Source of the DNA: Candidatus Parcubacteria bacterium
GTDB lineage: Bacteria; Patescibacteriota; Patescibacteriia; Patescibacteriales; BM507
Assembly: GCA_002869265.1 (NCBI GenBank)
Contig: PKTH01000036.1
Span: forward strand, 114,224-168,524
Reading direction: 5' to 3'
DNA length: 54,301 nucleotides
In this document: piece after piece, positions 23,614 to 32,100 of the stretch
How positions within the stretch are numbered: position 1 is the stretch's first letter
Layout: every line of letters begins with the position of its first letter
Made by a program: the position numbers and the translations under genes
The notes under the pieces: model-generated
The model's input: the letters and a program-made list of their open reading frames with translations, nothing else
What the model was told of the DNA's origin: nothing
The model's database searches: none

Positions 23614-24391
23614 AATTCATTACTAAATAACCGACACCAAAAGGATGTTCATAAGAAAGCATCTTGGGGTCGTGTTTTATTTTGGATAATATTCCTTGAA
23701 GAATTAAAATAGATTTTAAACCACACTCATTAGCTTCTTTTATAAGGGTTTCTTTCATCTTTAGGATGCTGTCAATGTCGTTTTTCTTTAAGTATTCTAT
23801 TAGTTTAGCATCGAATTTTTTACCTTTTGAGGAGTAGGGGGCTGGAGAGTCTTTTGAGAGACTGTGAGAAAGATCTCCAGAAGCTACGACTGCTATTCTT
23901 TCGTTGTTGTAAATAAGCTCTCTTTGCAGGAGAACCCCAAAGTCAAAATGTTCTTGGTGGCTAAGACCAGAATAATATATAGGGATAATTTTTAGGTTAG
24001 GTAGTTTTTGAGTAAGAAGGCTTATTGGGACTAAAGACCCATAGTCAAGTTTTTCATTGCTCATTAACTGGAGAGGGGCTTTGGTCTCGAGTCTTTCTCT
24101 TATCTTATAGGCAAGGCCAAAATCGCCTTTGTATTTTAGGGTTGTCGAGTGATCTCCAAATTCTTCAAAAGTCCCTGTAAACTTTGGGCTTAGATTCATT
24201 GTAAAAGAGTTGTTCTGGACTGAACCGTGGGGTGAAATAATAAAAATAGTATCAGGTTTAGATTCTATCAAACTTGATTCTAGTTTTTTAATTGAATTTA
24301 GGGTAGCACTAAGTCTGTTGGTATTTTCTTTCCCGATTGACTGGACGAGAATAGGCGAATGGGGAGAAATGGCAGAAAATACGATTGACAT
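23603..24391 (-). CDS. LigB-family (class III extradiol dioxygenase / AmmeMemoRadiSam B-like) protein
   Basis: This 262-residue protein has the LigB fold marks: an early His in SAISPHSPIL, the SPHGS motif after FIIS, and VVASGDLSHSL with a late GVGYLVMNF. Family members include extradiol ring-cleaving dioxygenases and the AMMECR1-linked MEMO-type proteins; the latter have lost dioxygenase activity. Several candidate metal-site His residues are kept, but the substrate is unknown and no aromatic-degradation genes are near. It follows the secreted lysozyme-like gene on the minus strand by four bases. Confidence 0.8.
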   Translation of the reverse strand: MSIVFSAISPHSPILVQSIGKENTNRLSATLNSIKKLESSLIESKPDTIFIISPHGSVQNNSFTMNLSPKFTGTFEEFGDHSTTLKYKGDFGLAYKIRERLETKAPLQLMSNEKLDYGSLVPISLLTQKLPNLKIIPIYYSGLSHQEHFDFGVLLQRELIYNNERIAVVASGDLSHSLSKDSPAPYSSKGKKFDAKLIEYLKKNDIDSILKMKETLIKEANECGLKSILILQGILSKIKHDPKMLSYEHPFGVGYLVMNFIL

Positions 24392-24395
24392 ATTA

Positions 24396-25874
24396 TTAAT
24401 TTATTTCTTCGCTTGTCTCAGTTGTAGCCAGGTCAACCTCTTCGACTTCTTCTTCTGTTGAGAGTGTGGCCATAATTGGGTCACCCACTTCATAGAGATC
24501 AACTATTCTTTGAGGAACAGTTAGAATATTTTCCCATTTATAACCGAGGCCTTCAAAAACGTCAGCCGAAGCAATGCTGTGGAGCGTACCGTCAGCAATA
24601 ACATAAACCGCAGGATGTTTGTCAGAAGTTATTAATTCACCATCTCCAAACTTATATGGGGCAATTTTTGTGTATCTATCTAATTCTTCTTGGCTAACTG
24701 GAGTTATTGTTCTATTTTTAAACTTTGTTTTTAAGAATATTGAATCAAGAAGGGGAGCCTTGGTGCTGCCTTCTACATAGTAAACACCTCCTGTAATGCT
24801 GTCTTGAAGCAGGGCTCCTGTTGCATGACTAGAGAGGGCAGTAATGTTTTCACCGTCTTCATAGTGTTTTATGTCTTCCCAGCTAGCATCGATCACTTCC
24901 TCTGGGTTGAAGCCAATTGCTCGAAATGCTTCTTGATTTTCAATCAGTCTCTTTTTATTATCTACTAGCAAGAATATCTTACCCATTGGCGATCTAACTA
25001 AAGAATATTGAGGGAAGCGAATTGCTGGACCTTTGGTGTATTTATCTAGTTCAGTTTTACTGACTTGAATGATTTTGTTTACATCAAATCTGGTTGTTAG
25101 AGCTCCTTTTGTTAGGAAGGGACGTCTTTCTCCTTTTTGGATTAGCCAAACACCAGGTTCGCCAATTGCTTGTAATAGGGTTCCATTTGGGTATGATCTT
25201 GTGAAATATCTTTGCCAAATTTTGTGGAAGTTGTAATTTCCATTGTAGACATGAGGGGTGTATATATATAGTCCAGCAGTTGCCTTGTTTTCAATAGTCA
25301 CCACGTCTTCTCCTTGCTTTAGGGTGGAATATGGGTTTGAGAAAGTGTAGGTCTCTCCTGGCTTGAATGAACAGAAGTTAGCACCCGGAATATAGCCTGG
25401 TTCATCAATATCCTGACAACCGTTCATATAGTACATAAATTGAAGTGAAGCACTATTGATTTGTTTATAAAAACCTTTCCATCTCGTGTTGCAAGAAGCG
25501 CCATCGGGGCAGCCATAGCCAGTAGCCCAGTCTAGCTGTGTTTGCTTGGGGCTATCGTCTTCTATTAAGCTTTGCTCTTTTTGTAATAGTACTAATAAAA
25601 ACTGAGGATTTATTTTGTTTTCCTGAGAGACATTGTAGATGGCTTCGGCGGCAGTTTCTTTCTCACCGTCTAGGTTGGTAGCTAAGTAGTTGCTTAAATA
25701 TCCGTTTTTAGAGATTAAAAAATCTTTAATCTCAGAATATCCCATTGAATTATAATTTAGTATTTCATAGTCGCTTATAATATTGTTTGGGTTAAATTCA
25801 GCTTTTGCCGATTGGACCAATAAAAAAGAACAAAAGACCATGATTGAAACAATAGAAATTTTTTTCGGATTCAT
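24396..25874 (-). CDS. Secreted protein with lysozyme-like N-terminal domain and beta repeats
   Basis: This 492-residue protein has a signal peptide (cut likely after QSAKA). Residues about 60-230 resemble a glucosaminidase/lysozyme-like domain (AAEAIYNVSQENKINPQFL, LLQKEQSLI, with several Cys residues). Residues about 230-460 hold repeats of the form GxWLIQxGERRPF / VYYVEGSTKAPLLD / VYVIADGTLHSI, predicted beta-strand surface repeats. The C-terminus is acidic and Thr-rich. A cell-wall-binding or wall-cleaving surface role is likely but not proven, and I see no certain catalytic Glu beyond the one in QKEQS. Confidence 0.7.
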   Translation of the reverse strand: MNPKKISIVSIMVFCSFLLVQSAKAEFNPNNIISDYEILNYNSMGYSEIKDFLISKNGYLSNYLATNLDGEKETAAEAIYNVSQENKINPQFLLVLLQKEQSLIEDDSPKQTQLDWATGYGCPDGASCNTRWKGFYKQINSASLQFMYYMNGCQDIDEPGYIPGANFCSFKPGETYTFSNPYSTLKQGEDVVTIENKATAGLYIYTPHVYNGNYNFHKIWQRYFTRSYPNGTLLQAIGEPGVWLIQKGERRPFLTKGALTTRFDVNKIIQVSKTELDKYTKGPAIRFPQYSLVRSPMGKIFLLVDNKKRLIENQEAFRAIGFNPEEVIDASWEDIKHYEDGENITALSSHATGALLQDSITGGVYYVEGSTKAPLLDSIFLKTKFKNRTITPVSQEELDRYTKIAPYKFGDGELITSDKHPAVYVIADGTLHSIASADVFEGLGYKWENILTVPQRIVDLYEVGDPIMATLSTEEEVEEVDLATTETSEEIN

Positions 25875-25936
25875 ATTTATTTAAGTTATATGGATTTAAT
25901 TTATAGCTTAAATTATAACACAATTTCCCTGAAAAC

Positions 25937-25970
25937 AAAAAAAGACATTTTGATTTAAATGTCTTTTTTT
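25937..25970 (-). terminator. Terminator of the lipoprotein gene
   Basis: A 14-bp stem (25937-25950 with 25957-25970, core AAAGACATTT) with a six-base loop and T-runs on both strands. It follows the minus-strand gene at 25981-26439. Confidence 0.8.
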
Positions 25971-25980
25971 AAAGGAATTT

Positions 25981-26439
25981 TTAGTTTGTTTGATATTGCA
26001 CTGGGATCTCTACTAGATTTTTCTCTTGACCGTTTTCGTCTAATTCGTAAGCAGCTACAAAACCATCTTTAGTTGAGTTGAATAAGAAATTTAGAGTAAT
26101 TTTAAAAGTATTAACAGCGTCATCGTTTTCAGAAACAACAGCGTAGCCTCTCACCTTTGAATTGTGCTCTGAGTCTCTAAGCTCAATAAATAGTTCATTT
26201 TTTGATGCTTGAGTAGTCCCGTTTATGGTAATCGGGCTAGAAATAGTAGAATTTTCTTCAATGTTGTCGATGGTGTTCGATGAATTTGTTTGTTTGATCT
26301 CTTCTTGTTTTGGTTCTTCTTTTTGTTCTTCCATTGCCTGATCATTTGGCTCTGGTGTTTCTTCTGGCACTTTAGTAGCACAAGCTGATAAAGAAAAAGT
26401 AAAAACAAATAAAAACGAGAATAAAAATAGTTTTTTCAT
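25981..26439 (-). CDS. Lipoprotein with Gmad2-like domain
   Basis: This 152-residue protein has a lipoprotein signal (hydrophobic FLFSFLFVFTFSLSAC, lipobox LSAC with Cys at about 19). A linker rich in Glu, Pro, Gln and Asn (25-65) follows. The C-terminal beta domain, starting near STISSPITINGTTQ and containing LFIELRDSEHN and GYAVVSE, resembles the Gmad2 immunoglobulin-like domain found in bacterial surface proteins. The Gmad2 link is a pattern-based inference. It is a stand-alone minus-strand gene with its own terminator. Confidence 0.7.
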   Translation of the reverse strand: MKKLFLFSFLFVFTFSLSACATKVPEETPEPNDQAMEEQKEEPKQEEIKQTNSSNTIDNIEENSTISSPITINGTTQASKNELFIELRDSEHNSKVRGYAVVSENDDAVNTFKITLNFLFNSTKDGFVAAYELDENGQEKNLVEIPVQYQTN

Positions 26440-26594
26440 AAATCCAATTTTATTTATATATAAACAATATTATCATAAAAGGTTTAAATTGCAAGAAAAA
26501 TCGTCTTTTGTAGTGGCCATATAATGCAGTGGAGCTATTAGAAAAATATTTATAAGCTTCATGGATTTAAGACTTTTTGTTCTGCATAAAAATG

Positions 26595-26603
26595 TGTTAT
26601 AAT
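26595..26603 (+). promoter_or_regulatory. Extended -10 promoter of the 26627-28390 gene
   Basis: TGTTATAAT with the same flanking bases (AAAATG before it) as the box at 40725-40733 upstream of the subtilisin gene. The leader would be about 17 bases. Confidence 0.55.
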
Positions 26604-26626
26604 ATATTAAATATAAAAACTATATT

Positions 26627-28390
26627 ATGGATAAAAAAGTTAAGGTAAAGTATCTGATATTTTTCTCTTTACTATTATTAGTTTTTGTTTATTCATTCTT
26701 TTCCCCCACCTCTTTCTTAAAGGTTGTTTTCGCTGCAGACCTGCCTCCGGTTGTGAATATTCAATCTCCTGCAGACACGGGATATTTTGTAACAACTGAT
26801 GTGGCTTTAACGGTTTCGGGCACCTCATCAGACGATGGAGTTATCCAGGCTACTAGATGGACAGATTCAGGGTCTGATTGGGCAGGGTCAACTGTTGTTG
26901 CACCTAGTGATGACTGGACTTTTACAACCAATTTACTCGATGTTGGTGTAAATGAATTAGTAGTAAGAACTAGAGACACAATAGGAAACATTGGTTCAAG
27001 TTCAATGACAATTATTCGTTTACCAGCAGATGGTGGTCTATTGGGGTATGCGTGGGCAGAAACCATAGGTTGGGTTAGCTTTTCTTCGCTAAATTGTGAT
27101 CCGGATGGAAATCTCACATCAAATGATGGACTGCCAGGGTGCCCAGTTTACCCTAGCGATGTAACTGTGCCATATTTTTATCAAACAAAAATAGATCCAA
27201 CAACAGGACACCTTTCTGGCTACGCTTGGTCTGAAAATGTTGGTTGGATAAGTTTTAATTATACAAACACAGGATATGCAAGTCTAAACCCTCCAGCAAT
27301 TGGAGTTCAACCTGATGGCTATACTTTTAATAGTAATTGTAATATTTCAGGAACTTGCACGAGTGCTGCAAACTGCTTAGCTTGCTATAATAGTAGTGAA
27401 GAGTTAGGATCTACTGGCGATGGACGAAGAGCGGTTTATGGTTGGGCAAGAGTGTTATCTCTAGGTAATGATGGTTGGATAAAGCTACAAAGCCAAATAA
27501 GCGATGGGGGAGTTGATTATGGAGTAGAATATAATTTAAATACTTATGAATTTTCTGGATTTGGCTGGAGTGGTGGACCTCTTCCACCAGAGACGACTGG
27601 TATTGGTTGGTTGAGTTTTAATTGTATAAATGATAGCTCGTGTGTAGGCTCTGGCTATAAGACGCTAGCTTTTTTAAATCTTCCTCCAAGTACTTCCTTT
27701 GTAGCTGGTTCGCCCTCAGCCCCACCTCTTTCCGAACTTCCTTGCGGGCCTGGGAATGGTTTTGAGGGAGCATGTGCATCTGATTGTGAAAAATATCCAT
27801 TGATAGATTGGGAATTTAATGACCCCGAGGGACTGCCCCAGAGTAAATATCATCTAATTATTGATGAATTAAGTGGATCAGGCTCATATGACAGCGGAGA
27901 AGTTCCTAGCTCTGTAACTCAGTTGAAACTAAATTCAAGTCACTTGACTATGAAATACAACACAACTTATGAGATTACACTAAATACCTGGGATAGTATA
28001 GGCCAAGAATCTGGAGAGATTGTTTATGCCTTCACGACAGATAAGCATAAATATCCAGATGCAAATTTTGAATGGTTTATTGACGAGGGGTCTGAAGATG
28101 AAGAAGTTAAATTCTGGAATAATAGTGTTTATTTCATAAATAGCTCAGATGATCCGAGTGCCTCAGGTATTTGCCATCCTGGTTATCCGGGGCCCTGCAG
28201 CTTTAATTGGGTTTCTTCTGATGCTGACTTAGTTGATGAGTCTTTAGCTACCACTACTGCGAAATTTAGGGACAGTGGTTCAAGTAGAGAAATAATTTTA
28301 GAAGCCACAGACGGAGATACGTATATGTGCGCTAGTTCTACTAGTCTAGATATTAATTTACGACTTCCTACGTGGACCGAAACTAGATAA
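26627..28390 (+). CDS. Large secreted repeat protein (GYAW repeats), paralogue of 29165-33571
   Basis: The 587-residue product has an N-terminal signal or anchor helix, an Ig-like domain (about 40-140, PPVVNIQSPADTGYF), then GYAW-type beta repeats: GYAWAETIGWVSFSSLNC, GYAWSENVGWISFN, YGWARVLSLGNDGWIKL, FSGFGWSG. A fibronectin-like region with EYEITLNTWDS-type strands and an acidic WFIDEGSEDEE segment follow. It ends MCASSTSLDINLRLP-W-ETR. The whole protein is similar to the last 570 residues of the 1468-residue protein at 29165, and the last 47 coding bases before the tail differ at only three positions. It is likely a cell-surface protein. Confidence 0.75.
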   Translation: MDKKVKVKYLIFFSLLLLVFVYSFFSPTSFLKVVFAADLPPVVNIQSPADTGYFVTTDVALTVSGTSSDDGVIQATRWTDSGSDWAGSTVVAPSDDWTFTTNLLDVGVNELVVRTRDTIGNIGSSSMTIIRLPADGGLLGYAWAETIGWVSFSSLNCDPDGNLTSNDGLPGCPVYPSDVTVPYFYQTKIDPTTGHLSGYAWSENVGWISFNYTNTGYASLNPPAIGVQPDGYTFNSNCNISGTCTSAANCLACYNSSEELGSTGDGRRAVYGWARVLSLGNDGWIKLQSQISDGGVDYGVEYNLNTYEFSGFGWSGGPLPPETTGIGWLSFNCINDSSCVGSGYKTLAFLNLPPSTSFVAGSPSAPPLSELPCGPGNGFEGACASDCEKYPLIDWEFNDPEGLPQSKYHLIIDELSGSGSYDSGEVPSSVTQLKLNSSHLTMKYNTTYEITLNTWDSIGQESGEIVYAFTTDKHKYPDANFEWFIDEGSEDEEVKFWNNSVYFINSSDDPSASGICHPGYPGPCSFNWVSSDADLVDESLATTTAKFRDSGSSREIILEATDGDTYMCASSTSLDINLRLPTWTETR

Positions 28391-28400
28391 TATATAATTT

Positions 28401-29156
28401 ATGCATAAAAAAATACCCCATGGACATTTGATTTTCTTCTCAATTGTTTTAGTTGTCTTTACATTTTTAGTTATCTTTAATCCTTTTTTAAGTCCATTAA
28501 AAAAGAAGTTCTTTGTTAATGTTGAGAGGGATAGTGCTAATCAAGAAAGTATCAGTAATAAAGAAAAAAGTCTCCAAAATAAGGACATAGAAAAAGAGCT
28601 TGCGCTTCAGGATCAGGTAGACAAAATTATTTTTGATGGGGAGCTAGAAGCTTGTGATAAAGTTGATGATGATTATTATAAAAGAGTTTGTGTTAATAAT
28701 GTCGCCTATGAAATGGCAAAAAAAACTGGTGATGTGTCGTATTGTAAAAAACTAGATGATATTCTTGTCTCAGTTGAAGATTGTGAATGGAATGTTGTAT
28801 TAAATAAATCTCTTCTAGGTAATGACGTGACTATATGTGAAGAAGCAGAAAATCAAGACTTAAGAGCTCAGTGTCTTGAGAACTTTTATTCTAACAAAGC
28901 CCTTAAAGAAGGGGAGGTTGAAAATTGTGAGCAAATAAATGAAATAATCAGAAGAAACAACTGTATTGATTCTTTTGTTTTTGAAAATGAGTTTTTATCT
29001 GATATCTCAAATTTTGAATGTGAAAAGTTTAGTGATAAGCAAGCAAGAAATGATTGCGCTCTTCTAAATGAGGAAGAAAATATTTTTACCAAAGAAGTTT
29101 GCATGTTTTTCAGTTCAAACCTGTTTGTTGATTATTGTTTAGTTAATAATTTTTAA
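28401..29156 (+). CDS. Membrane-anchored protein with six paired-cysteine repeats
   Basis: This 251-residue protein has one N-terminal membrane helix (about 11-30) and a charged linker, then a helical domain outside the membrane. The domain carries six Cys pairs spaced C-x11-C (once x12), separated by mostly 17 residues, so the repeat is about 30 residues: for example CDKVDDDYYKRVC, CEEAENQDLRAQC, CEQINEIIRRNNC and CEKFSDKQARNDC. Each unit looks like a helical hairpin closed by a disulphide. I do not recognise a named family. It lies between two paralogous secreted proteins (10 and 8 bases away) and is surely in one operon with them. Confidence 0.75.
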   Translation: MHKKIPHGHLIFFSIVLVVFTFLVIFNPFLSPLKKKFFVNVERDSANQESISNKEKSLQNKDIEKELALQDQVDKIIFDGELEACDKVDDDYYKRVCVNNVAYEMAKKTGDVSYCKKLDDILVSVEDCEWNVVLNKSLLGNDVTICEEAENQDLRAQCLENFYSNKALKEGEVENCEQINEIIRRNNCIDSFVFENEFLSDISNFECEKFSDKQARNDCALLNEEENIFTKEVCMFFSSNLFVDYCLVNNF

Positions 29157-29164
29157 ATATAAAA

Positions 29165-32100
29165 ATGATTTTAGATTCTTTTAAAAAGAATAATTTAATT
29201 TTATTATTTTTTACTCTACTAATATTTATTTCTTTTCATCTTGACGTTCAGGCGGCTGGGGGTGATCCAGTATGGGTCAAGACTTCTAATATTCCTGCTG
29301 TGAGAGAGGTTATGGAAAAGGTTGAATCTGACGCAACTGGTGTATACATCGTTGGCTCAGACCTTGTTCCGGGGAATTATCAGTGGGTAATAGAAAAAAG
29401 AACCCATAGTTCAGGTGCTCTCATATGGAGAAAAACATCTAATCCTAGCTCTGGAGCAGAATATCCTGAATCAATAGCAATTGACAGTACCGGAATTTAC
29501 GTTGGAGGATATGATGCTGCTCCTGGGGACAATCAGTGGCGCATAGAAAAGAGGAATCTTAGCACAGGAGACCCCATCTGGGTGAAAACTTTTAATCTTA
29601 GTACCGATCCTGCCTATATAAAGGGCTTAGCGGTGGATGCAACCGGTCTTTATGTTATTGGTTATGATTCTGGTTTTGGGGACTATCAGTGGCGCATAGA
29701 AAAGAGAAATCTTAATACCGGTGATCCAATTTGGTCAAAGATAAGTAATCCTAGTGCCTCGGCTGACATGGCACAAGATGTTGCGGTTGATGGAACGGGA
29801 GTTTATATTGTTGGTTATGACTATGTCCCAAATGCTGGACGATGGCGTATGGAAAAGAGAAATCTTTCTACTGGGAATCCAATTTGGACAAAAACAGTTG
29901 ATCCAGCTCCTTTGTTTGGGGATTATGCTCTGGCGGTTACGGTTGATTCTTCTGGTTTTTATGTTGGTGGAAGAGATTCCTCAACTGGCTCGGCTAATCC
30001 TCAGTGGCGTATAGAAAAAAGAAATATTTCTACCGGAGATCCTATTTGGACAAAAACTAGCAACCCAAGTTCTTCGTTTGATGAAATCTATGATATGGAT
30101 GTTGATCCCACTGGACTTGTTGTTGTGGGTTACGACAGAGGTCCAGGCGATGATCAATGGCGTATTGAAAAAAGAGACCTTTCTACCGGAGACCCTCTTT
30201 GGACAAAAACAAGCAATATGAGTATAAGTAGTGATATAGCACGGGGGGTGGTAATTGACTCTCCTTATATTTATGTTACTGGTAGAGATTGGACTCCTGG
30301 AACAACAGATTGTCAAATTAGACTAGAAAAACGTTATCTTAATGATTGTTCGTCTCAAGGGGTTGTCTGTACTCAGGATGCAGATTGTTGTACCGGCTTC
30401 TGTCGATCTGATTATGACGGTTCTCCAAAGCGTTGTGTCGACAGTGCTACTGAGTGTGTATATAATACTGGGAGAGTTAGCTCGGGGACTGTAAAATGTG
30501 ATAGTGGTAATAGTAATCTCCTTGTTTGTAATAATGGATCATGGTTTACCCAGGAGGATTGTGGTGTTGATTCATGTTTTGCTTATGGTGGTGGCTATTC
30601 ATATTATAACGATTCAAGTTATGGTTATTGTAACGATGCCTTAGCTGTTCATAGCTGTGATGGAGATCCGAGGATTGCTTGTGCCACAGCTTACGCTTGT
30701 AATGGAACTGCCTCGAAAGAAGATGGTAATAATTGTGCCACATCTTGTACTGTTGATAACCAATGTAATACAGGCTATATTTGTTCAGCAGGTTCTTGTG
30801 TATTACCCGTATCTTGTACTTGGCAACCTTTTTTATATACTGATTATAATGTTTGGTGTAGCTCAGATTATCCCAGACCAGCATGCACACTTGCAATAGA
30901 GGGACAAACCTGGGGAGAAGAAGATGATCAAATGTATACATGTCTAGATAGCGATTTAACAAATTATTTCGGTGGTTCTGGGCATAGTTGGGGGGATTAT
31001 GATTCGCAGTTTATATGTTCCTGTGGTTCCAATCTAGCTCCAACTGCCACAATATCAAATCCCACAGCTCCGCAGTCAGTTTTATTTACTGACTCTGTAA
31101 GCTTTACTGGAAGTGGAAATGATTTTGATGGAACTATTTCTAATTATGAATGGCGTGAAGGAAATTGTAATACTGGGGCGCTTCTTAGTTCTACAGCTAG
31201 TTTTTCAGATACTTTCACTGTGGCTGGGTCACCACATCAGGTTTTTTTAAGAGTTCAGGATAATAATGGTGATTGGTCGACAAATTGTCCATCAATTTCT
31301 ATTACTGTTAGTGCTTTACCCCTATTATCTGCTTGTACTCAAAATAGTGATTGTGATTCGGGATTTTGTAAAACAGATCTTGATGGAATTGGTAGTTTTT
31401 GTTCAAGTGCTGACACTTCTTGTGTTTATGATGCTATCACTGGAGGAAATGCAGAATATATAAGAACCACTGGATACAATCAATGTATTACAGTTGATGA
31501 TGGTTATTATACTTGTAGTGAAGGCTCGGCAGGTTATTGGGGCGCGCTTAATTCTTGCTCCAATCAGGATTGTAAATCAGATGGTGATAATACATACAGC
31601 GCTAGAGTAGATAGCCTTTGTAGTGGAGGCGCTTGTTCGGCAAATCCTTATGTTGATTGTGGTGCAGAGTATGCTTGTAGTGGGATAACATCTAAAGCTG
31701 ATGGAGATGTTTGTGCTGTCAATTGTTTTCCAGATAGTGACAATCTTTGTGCAGATAATTTCCATTGTTATTCAGGTGATAATCTTTGTTATGATGGAAA
31801 CAATGGTAGTTCTTGTGATTCAAACTCAGAATGTATTAGTAATTACTGTGATCCTACAAATGTTTGTGCTGATCTGGACGCAACTGCCCCCCTGGTTCAA
31901 ATTATTACTCCAACCACTGAACCAATGCACGTAGTTACAACAGACAAAATTGATATTTCAGGAACCTCTTGGGATGCTAACGGTATAAGTTCGACTGATT
32001 TGGAAAATACGACAACTGGTGATAGCTGGAGTTGGGGGGCTTCGAATTCATGGTCTAGAACAAACGTAGATCTTGATTTTGGTCCAAACCAAATAATAGC

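Noticed and set aside
30546-30962. Open frames on the other strand and in other frames inside the giant surface gene
   Set aside because: They are rich in His, Tyr and Asn or Leu and Val from codon bias of the repeat gene and have no motifs or start signals.
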